Source: DATLAN01 sp035527455 (GTDB lineage Bacteria > Planctomycetota > Planctomycetia > Pirellulales > Thermoguttaceae). From it: a stretch of 10,347 nucleotides of DNA. This document shows, piece by piece, positions 1 to 5,800 of the stretch. The notes beneath the pieces are model-generated. The model worked only from the letters and a program-made list of their open reading frames with translations. It had not been told where the DNA came from and did no database searches. The translations under genes and the position numbers were made by a program. How positions within the stretch are numbered: position 1 is the first letter of the stretch; every line of letters begins with the position of its first letter. The stretch is taken from contig DATLAN010000620.1 in assembly GCA_035527455.1 (NCBI GenBank), positions 1-10,347 of the forward strand, in the 5' to 3' direction.

Positions 1-416
1 CCGTCGAGCCCCGCGCCCTTGCCGACGGTAACGTGCCGGCAGGACAACTTGGGCGGATCGCTCTCGGGATGCCAACGCCGCGAACTGTCGAAGAACCCGA
101 CGATGTAGGTCCGGCCCCCGGGTGCGTCGGGCAGGATCAGATCGGTGTTCGCGTCCGACGGCTGCGCGGCGGGCCGGCCTTCCTTCCCGGCGAGATAGTC
201 GGCGGCCGAGGCGTACTCGATCCAGTTCCCGGCCACCGGCGCCATGTCGCTGGTGCCCGGCTCGGCCCAAACCAGCGTGCGCGCCTCGGGCCATTGCTCA
301 CTGGCAAACGGGGCGTCGGCCGCCGGCCCCGGCCGGTCCGCGCCCTCGACGGCGTGCCGATTCGCGGTCGCCAGAATCCCGATTATCAATGCGGAGACGA
401 AAGCGACGGACTTCAT
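1..416 (-). CDS. Secreted protein, N-terminal part only (possible G8-like/beta-helix module)
   Basis: The reading frame is open from an ATG at 414-416 to the left edge (138 codons), so the C-terminus is missing. The start is well supported: a GAGGA Shine-Dalgarno sequence at 424-428 lies 7 bases upstream. The first residues (MKSVAFVSALIIGILATANR) form a signal peptide: one Lys, then a hydrophobic stretch, with likely cleavage near residues 20-26, so the product is probably exported. The mature part has a 'RTLVWAEPGTSD...NWIEYASAADY' segment, then 'DANTDLILPDAP', then 'LSCRHVTVGKGAGLDG'. The order W...NW, D-x-DLILP and a terminal 'HVTVGxGAxLDG' resembles the strand-rich start of G8 or beta-helix surface proteins in planctomycetes, but this is a similarity of style and not a firm family call. 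It lies 165 bases downstream of the FG-GAP gene on the same strand, with no promoter I could support in between, so co-transcription is possible. The partial gene itself is secure; its function is unknown. Confidence 0.75.
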   Translation of the reverse strand, partial: MKSVAFVSALIIGILATANRHAVEGADRPGPAADAPFASEQWPEARTLVWAEPGTSDMAPVAGNWIEYASAADYLAGKEGRPAAQPSDANTDLILPDAPGGRTYIVGFFDSSRRWHPESDPPKLSCRHVTVGKGAGLD

Positions 417-430
417 AGGCTTATCCTCAC
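417..430 (-). promoter_or_regulatory. Shine-Dalgarno deciding the start of the secreted-protein gene
   Basis: On the minus strand the sequence reads GTGAGGATAAGCCT before the ATG. GAGGA (424-428) is complementary to the 16S rRNA tail and sits 7 bases from the start codon, the best ribosome binding site in the window. Confidence 0.7.
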
Positions 431-581
431 GTTCGCTATTCGACTCATTTCGTGGATTGTGTAGCCGTCATCGGCCGTTGCGGGAAGCACCTCGAAGCCG
501 CCGGCACGGTCAAATCCGCTGTTTCACCCGGCAGCCACGAAATTGCCCGAAGAACCGATAAGGGTTCGATTTCCATTGGAA

Positions 582-2537
582 TCACCGGATCGTCAGAACC
601 TGGTGCCTGGGTGTTTGCTCGTCGATCGTCAGTGATTGTTCCCGCTGGCTGCCGTCGCCAAGCCTCACGCGCAATGTGTAGGTGCCCGGTTCGCGCACGG
701 CAAGGGTCCATTGCGCGGGGCCGCTGCAACCGACGCCGACATTCGTGCCGATCCAGCGATGCGTCACGGGCTGGCCGCGCTGGTCGATCAGCGTCAGCCG
801 GCTGCCCGACAGGCCCTTGCCGGCGGCGGGTCGGACGGTCACGATCCGGGTTTGGATCTGCTTACGCAGTTCGTGGGTCGTGCTGACCTCGGCCTGCAGA
901 GGACGGTCCGTCAAGGTCTCGTTGACCAGCAGTTCCAGCTTGCCCTGGATCGTGCCGACCAGCAGGTCCACGGCCCCGTCGCCGTTGACGTCGCCGGCGG
1001 CCAGCCCCCAGGCGGCCCGGTTGTACACGGCGGGTGGGAACACCTTGCCGCCCTTGTACTTCTCCGAGAGCATGAACGAAGCATAGCCGCGGTTGGCCAC
1101 GTAGAACGACGCGAGACCTTCCAGCCGGCTGGCGGCGTAGAGGTCCACCGTGCCGTCGGCGTTGAGGTCCTCGGCCACGGCCATGAGCAATCCGGCCACC
1201 GGGTCCTGAATCTCGTTGCCGGATTGCGTCACGTCCACCAGGTAGCCGCCTTCGTCGCGCACCAGCATCTTGCGGTCGCCGGCGACCAGGTAGGCGCTGG
1301 GCAGGTCGGGCCGGACGATGGTGGCGAAGGCCGCCGTGCCGCCGTCGAACTCCCGGCCCTGCTCGTCCATCTCCGACGACTCGAAGACCCCGTCCGCGTT
1401 CTGCCACAGCAGGTAGCCCGGGCCTGCCACATAGATCAGGTCGCTCCGCCCGTCGATGTCCCAGTCGCACACTTCGAAGTAGCCGGTGAGTCCCTCGCCG
1501 TTGCGCTGGTCGGTCAGTCCGGCCGCTTCCGTGGCGTCTTCAAAGGCGCCGCCCTGCGGACCGGGGTTGAGATACACGGCCAGCCCTTCGTCCCGGCGCG
1601 AGACCACGACGTCCGGATACCCGTCGCCGTCGAACTCCATGAAGGCGGCGCTGAGGCACTGGCCTTCGTCGGGCACGTCGCCGGTCTTCGCGAACCGGCC
1701 GTCCGCCTGGCGGTAGAGGATGCCGTCCAGCAGCAGGTCGGCGTCTCCGTCGGCGTCCGCATCCGCGAAGCTGCAAGCGACGCTCGCCGATCCGCCCAAG
1801 CCGACCGCCTCGGTCCGATCGACGAAGGCCCCTTGATCGTCCTGCACGAACAGGCGGTTGCCCGCGGCGCAACACGCAAGAAGGTCCAGCCGTCCGTCTC
1901 CATTGACGTCGTAAACGGCCACGCCGCGCACGGGCTGATCGAAGGCGGCGACGGATTGTGCGGAGAATCGTGCCAGCGGGACGGCGGGGAAATAGGCCAC
2001 GCCCCGCGCCGTATCCTGCATCATCTCCCAGAGGCTTTCGGCGTCGCCGTTGAACGTGCCGAACATGATTTCGCTGCTGGAGGGGTCCTTGTCCTGATCG
2101 GCGTTGGCCAGGAGGTTCCACTTGCCCGCTTCCTCCGTCATGGCGGCCAGATACCAGGTACCGTTCCCCTCGTAGTAGAGCACGTCCCGTTCATGCCTGA
2201 GGCGCGTCTTGCCGGCATAAGCGACGATCATCTGCCCCTTGCCGAGCGACAGGATAGCCTCCGCGAGCTTCTCGCTCTGGGCGGTCATGGCGATTTCTTT
2301 CGGCGCGAAATGGCCCTTGGAAACGCCTTCCACTTTCAGAACCACGGTCAGTCCTTTCGCGTCGACGGACGTCACACGGCAGCAGAGCACGCTGACGTAA
2401 CGATCGGCCAGGTGCGAAGGTTGAAGCGTGGGATTGATGACGGCATACGAAGCGGATCCCGCCATAACGCCGATCGACGTCCAAGCGGCCAGCGTCATCG
2501 CGAGAGGTCGGTGCGGCAGTCTCCGGGTGTGTGTCAT
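582..2537 (-). CDS. Exported FG-GAP/VCBS-repeat beta-propeller protein
   Basis: A protein of about 651 residues from ATG 2535-2537. A TTG 36 bases further upstream (2571-2573) is in frame but has no Shine-Dalgarno, whereas the ATG follows GAGAG at a distance of 10 bases. The N-terminus is basic (THTRRLPHRP) and then hydrophobic (LAMTLAAWTSIGVMAGSA), a signal peptide or anchor ending near residue 30. Residues about 40-150 form an uncharacterised N-terminal domain. Then come FG-GAP/VCBS blades with calcium-binding Asp-rich loops: DVNGDGRLD (210), DADADGDAD (259), EFDGDGYPD (301), DWDIDGRSD (358), DLNADGTVD (457) and DVNGDGAVD (516). The roughly 50-residue spacing implies a further blade near 405-418 whose loop is lost, giving a seven-bladed propeller. 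The C-terminal part (about 545-651) looks like a beta-sandwich and only vaguely like the ASPIC/UnbV tail. Eight cysteines include two adjacent pairs (52-53 and 222-223). Such propellers usually act outside the cytoplasm in binding or adhesion; no catalytic residues are evident and the ligand is unknown. Confidence 0.88.
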   Translation of the reverse strand: MTHTRRLPHRPLAMTLAAWTSIGVMAGSASYAVINPTLQPSHLADRYVSVLCCRVTSVDAKGLTVVLKVEGVSKGHFAPKEIAMTAQSEKLAEAILSLGKGQMIVAYAGKTRLRHERDVLYYEGNGTWYLAAMTEEAGKWNLLANADQDKDPSSSEIMFGTFNGDAESLWEMMQDTARGVAYFPAVPLARFSAQSVAAFDQPVRGVAVYDVNGDGRLDLLACCAAGNRLFVQDDQGAFVDRTEAVGLGGSASVACSFADADADGDADLLLDGILYRQADGRFAKTGDVPDEGQCLSAAFMEFDGDGYPDVVVSRRDEGLAVYLNPGPQGGAFEDATEAAGLTDQRNGEGLTGYFEVCDWDIDGRSDLIYVAGPGYLLWQNADGVFESSEMDEQGREFDGGTAAFATIVRPDLPSAYLVAGDRKMLVRDEGGYLVDVTQSGNEIQDPVAGLLMAVAEDLNADGTVDLYAASRLEGLASFYVANRGYASFMLSEKYKGGKVFPPAVYNRAAWGLAAGDVNGDGAVDLLVGTIQGKLELLVNETLTDRPLQAEVSTTHELRKQIQTRIVTVRPAAGKGLSGSRLTLIDQRGQPVTHRWIGTNVGVGCSGPAQWTLAVREPGTYTLRVRLGDGSQREQSLTIDEQTPRHQVLTIR

Positions 2538-2628
2538 GGGCGGTGTTCTCTCGTACGGCTGTCCAACTCGCAACGAGCCGATCGTGCTCGGCCAATCCCA
2601 ATACTCGATCTGGCGCCAGTATCTGCGC

Positions 2629-2700
2629 GGGTGGCACCGTCGATCTTGCGGAAGAGATCATACCATGCCGTTGGACTCATTCGCAAGATCGCCGCCACCC
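2629..2700. repeat. 72-base imperfect inverted-repeat element around the FG-GAP gene promoter
   Basis: The left arm reads GGGTGG, 6 spacer bases, CGATCTTGCG (2629-2650). The right arm, read on the other strand, is GGGTGG, 3 spacer bases, CGATCTTGCG (2700-2682). The 10-base inner arms (2641-2650 and 2682-2691) are perfect inverted copies separated by 31 bases, and the 6-base ends also match. The left end GGGTGGCAC is identical to the end of the strong repeat at 8433-8508. It could be a degenerate copy of the same small repeat family, or an operator pair flanking a promoter; the sequence alone does not decide. Confidence 0.6.
2657..2686 (-). promoter_or_regulatory. Sigma70-like extended -10 promoter for the FG-GAP gene
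   Basis: On the minus strand there is TTGCGA (2681-2686, 4 of 6 matches to the -35 consensus), an 18-base spacer, and TATGAT (2657-2662, 5 of 6), preceded by TGG to give an extended -10. Transcription would start near 2650, leaving a leader of about 113 bases. The -35 overlaps the right inner arm of the surrounding inverted repeat and the start site falls at the edge of the left arm, an arrangement that would let a protein bound to the arms control initiation. Confidence 0.5.
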
Positions 2701-2730
2701 GACTGTGCGATCCACTCGGCCGCAACACGA

Positions 2731-2744
2731 CCGACGGCCGTCGG
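2731..2744. repeat. 14-base perfect palindrome (operator-like)
   Basis: CCGACGGCCGTCGG is its own reverse complement. It lies about 45 bases upstream of the putative -35 of the FG-GAP gene promoter. It could be a dimeric regulator site, but GC-rich palindromes of this length also arise by chance. Confidence 0.35.
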
Positions 2745-2757
2745 CAACCCGGTAATG

Positions 2758-2772
2758 CTTGAGCCGCTCAAG
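2758..2772. repeat. 15-base quasi-palindrome CTTGAGC-C-GCTCAAG
   Basis: Two perfect 7-base arms surround a single central base. As DNA it looks like an operator. As RNA from the ATPase transcript it could form a 6-base-pair stem with a 3-base loop, but no T-run follows, so it is not a classical terminator. Confidence 0.35.
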
Positions 2773-2802
2773 TTGTGTGCGCAGGTTCGCGGTGAGCTAA
2801 AC

Positions 2803-2828
2803 AAAAAAGATCCTGTGGGCCGACCCCA
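2803..2828 (-). terminator. Weak candidate terminator after the giant ATPase
   Basis: Ten bases past the ATPase stop the minus strand reads TGGG-GTCGG-CCCA (2828-2816), then 7 bases, then TTTTTT (2808-2803). The stem is only 4 base pairs and is separated from the T-run, so it falls short of a textbook intrinsic terminator. Its position at the end of the gene is the main support. Confidence 0.35.
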
Positions 2829-2838
2829 TTCTCTTCGA

Positions 2839-5800
2839 TCAATCTACCACGAAACCGGAGACGATAAAGGCCCTATCGCACTTAGGGCATTTCTCCTGCT
2901 TGCCGGCCAGGGATTCGGGGCGGCGGAATTCGTGGCGGCAGTGGGGACACCGGACGTCGATCGACCGGGCTTGCTTCGCGGTTTGGCCCTTCTTCGGCCG
3001 GCTGACGGTGATCTTGTGCTTGGCCAGCTTGTCGTAGAGGTCTTCGTCTTTGGCGGCCGCTTCTTCCAACTCGGTGATCAGCGTCGTGTAGGCGGCGAGG
3101 TTCGCGTCCATCAGCTCGCCCAACCGGCGGATCTCCTCGCTCTGGGCCTGTGTCTCCTTGAAGACCGGGGCCAGCCAGCCCTGCATCAGCTTGAACTGCT
3201 GACGCAACACGTCGAGGATCACCGTCGGGACCTTGCTGACCACCTGGATTTCCGTCGGCGGCAGCGCGGCAGAAGGCTGGGCCGCGGGACGCTCGGCCAG
3301 GGCCGTCTTGAGTCCCTCGACCAGGCCCTTCATCGCTTCGACGGATGCCAACGCCGCGTCGGGCTCCGGACGCCGAGTTAAAGCCGTCCTCAGTTCGCCC
3401 GCCAGGGCGTGGATGGCCGCCAGCGTCTGGCCGTCGAAGGTGGCCCGAAGCGGCGGCGCTTCGGCCTCGGCCGCCTCGGCTTCCTTGCGGAGCATTTCAT
3501 TCAGACCGCCGGCCAGGGCCTCCTTGATCGCGTCGAGCCCCTCGGCGAAGTTGGTCAGTTGCAAGAGCACCTGACCGAACTGGGCGTCTTCGCCGATGCC
3601 CTTGAGCTGCACGTTGCGGGTGAAGGTCTTCTTGATGTTCGTCCAGCGGAGCGCTTCGGCCGGGTTGAGCCAGCCGTTGAGTTCCTTGAACTTCAGCATG
3701 TTCGATTCGGTGCCGGTGGTCAGCGTCTGGGCGTCGTTCTGGTAGTTGGTGTAGATCAGGTTGTCCAGTTCGGCGTCGTTCATCACGCCGACCACCCGCC
3801 CGGCGATGCGGTTCATGTTGCGGTAGGAGCCTTGCAGCTTGAAGGCCGGTTCGGTGCGATAGTCGTCGGTCATGCCGGCCGAGCGGATGTACTCCCGGTT
3901 GACCTTCAGGACCACGTCGCGCACCCGCATCAGCTTCTGCATCACCGAGACCATCTCGTGGACCTCGACCATCGAGTAGCTGCCTTCCAGTTCGACGCCC
4001 TCGGCCGTCGGGTCCTGAGCCAGGCGGATGATCGCGTAGACGTCCTTCTGGCTGCGGCTGGCCAGCTTGTCGAGCACCGGGTTGGAGGTGAGGCAGTTTT
4101 CCAGGTAGCTCATCTCGAACAGATCGCGGGTGTCGCCGATGATTTCGCCCAGGTTGTAGGTGTCGGCCCGGTTGGCCAGCATGTCGGGGATCTTGAATTT
4201 CTCGCCGCTTTCGGTGTAGGGGTTTCCGGCCATCACCACGCAGACCTTCTTGCCGCGCAGGTCGTGGGTTCGCGTCTTGCCGCGATAGACGCCCTCGATC
4301 TTCCGCTGGGCGTCGCAGAGCGAGATGAACTTCTGCAGGAACTCGGGGTTGCAGTGCTGGATGTCGTCGACGTAGATCATCACGTTGTCGCCCATCTCGA
4401 AGGCCAGGTTGAGCTTCTCCATCTCCTCGCGGGCGGCCGCGTTGGGGGCCTCGGCCGGATCGAGCGACGTGACCCGCTGCCCCAGCGCCGGGCCGTTGAT
4501 CTTCATGAAGATGATGCCCAGCCGATTGGCCAGGTACTCCATCAAGGTCGTCTTGCCGTAGCCCGGCGGGGAGATCAGCAGCAACAGGCCCATCCGATCG
4601 GTCCGTTTCTGCTCGCCGACCACGCCGATCTGCTTGGCCAGGTTGTCGCCCAGCAGGCGGAGGTAGACCTGGTCGATGAGCCGGTTGCGGACGAAGGAGG
4701 TCAGCACGCGGGGGCGGAACTCGTCGAGCCGCATGTGGTCGCGCTCCCGTTCGACCAGCTCCTTCTTCAATCGCACGTAGGCCTCGAATCGCGGCACCAC
4801 CTCCCGCTGGAACCGATCGAGCTTCATCGTGAAGGCGTTGTGGTTGAGGTGATACGTCTTATCCTCGATCAACGGGTGGTTGCCGACCATGCCGTCGAGG
4901 TCGGCGGTCAAGGCGGCCTCGACCACGCGGCTGACGTCGAATGATTCGGTCAGCAGCAACGCGGCCGCTTCGTCGGCGAAATCGGCGTCGTCCGGATCGC
5001 GGCGGGTGGCCAGGAAGGCCGTCACCCAATCGCGATGCAGCAGGAACGCGGCGTCGGGGTCCCGCCGCACATCCTCGACCGACTGCCGGTGCTTCTCGGT
5101 GAAGTGCGTCTCGGCAAGGTGGTCGTGCAGCGCCCGATACAGATCCTGGGCACGTGCGCTAATCACCAGCGGGCCGCCGCGGGTGAGTTCCTCGAACAGG
5201 TACTCCCCGGCCGGATCGGCCAGATACGCGGGGAAGAGTCCCGTGCGCTCGACGTACTGCCGGATGAGTTGCTGAAGCTCGGCGATGTACTGGTTCTGTT
5301 TTTCGGTATTGGGGAAGAGCTGCCTGATCGTGCCGAAGCCGGCCAGCTTGGCCGCGATCATCGCCTTTTTCTCCGCGTCGGCGAACTGGAACCAGAAGAC
5401 CGACGCCAGCGCCCTTGCCCGGGGATGATGGCGGAGCAGCCCGATGGTGGCCTGTTGTTCCAGGAGCGCCCGCAGCACGATCGCGGCGTCGTGATCGTGG
5501 ACGCCTTTGAGATAGCCTTCGGCGTAGCGTGGGCCCATGAAGCGTTGGACGAAGGCGAGCAGATCGTCGTCGCCGAGGCGGCGCAGCGTTTCAGCCGCGG
5601 GCACGTCGCCGGAACCGGCCGCCTGGAGGATTCGGTACGCCAGGTATTCGCCGCGATAGACGTCCCGGTTCTCGGAGACGATCGATTGCGACCAGACCTC
5701 GCGGGTTTCGAGCAGCGGCGGGTCGTCGATGCGCTGGAAGAAGTTGGTCCCGGTCAGGTGGTAGTACATTTCCCCGTTGCGCTCGACGGTGGTCAGGTCG

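Larger units (their letters stand above)
2538..2838. other. 301-base intergenic region with regulatory structure
   Basis: This gap between the giant ATPase stop and the FG-GAP gene start holds no credible gene. Read in the direction of transcription it contains a weak hairpin plus T-run (2828-2803), a 15-base quasi-palindrome (2772-2758), a 14-base perfect palindrome (2744-2731), and an imperfect inverted-repeat element (2700-2629) with a promoter between its arms. About 113 bases of untranslated leader then follow to the ATG. I see no riboswitch fold or small RNA that I can name. Confidence 0.7.

Noticed and set aside
455..520. Promoter for the left-edge secreted protein with TTGACC as -35
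   Set aside because: No -10-like hexamer occurs at 15-19 bases from it, so it is not supported.
552..567. GAACC-6-GGTTC hairpin just after the FG-GAP stop as a terminator
   Set aside because: The stem is only 5 base pairs and no T-run follows on the minus strand.
636..2762. Plus-strand open frame of 708 codons opposite the FG-GAP gene
   Set aside because: Its composition (His, Val, Gly, Arg rich) mirrors the antisense of the propeller repeats and it has no recognisable domain. The minus strand has a signal peptide and six calcium loops.
3409..4944. Plus-strand open frame of 511 codons
   Set aside because: Antisense shadow covering the ATPase Walker A/B region, with no motifs of its own.
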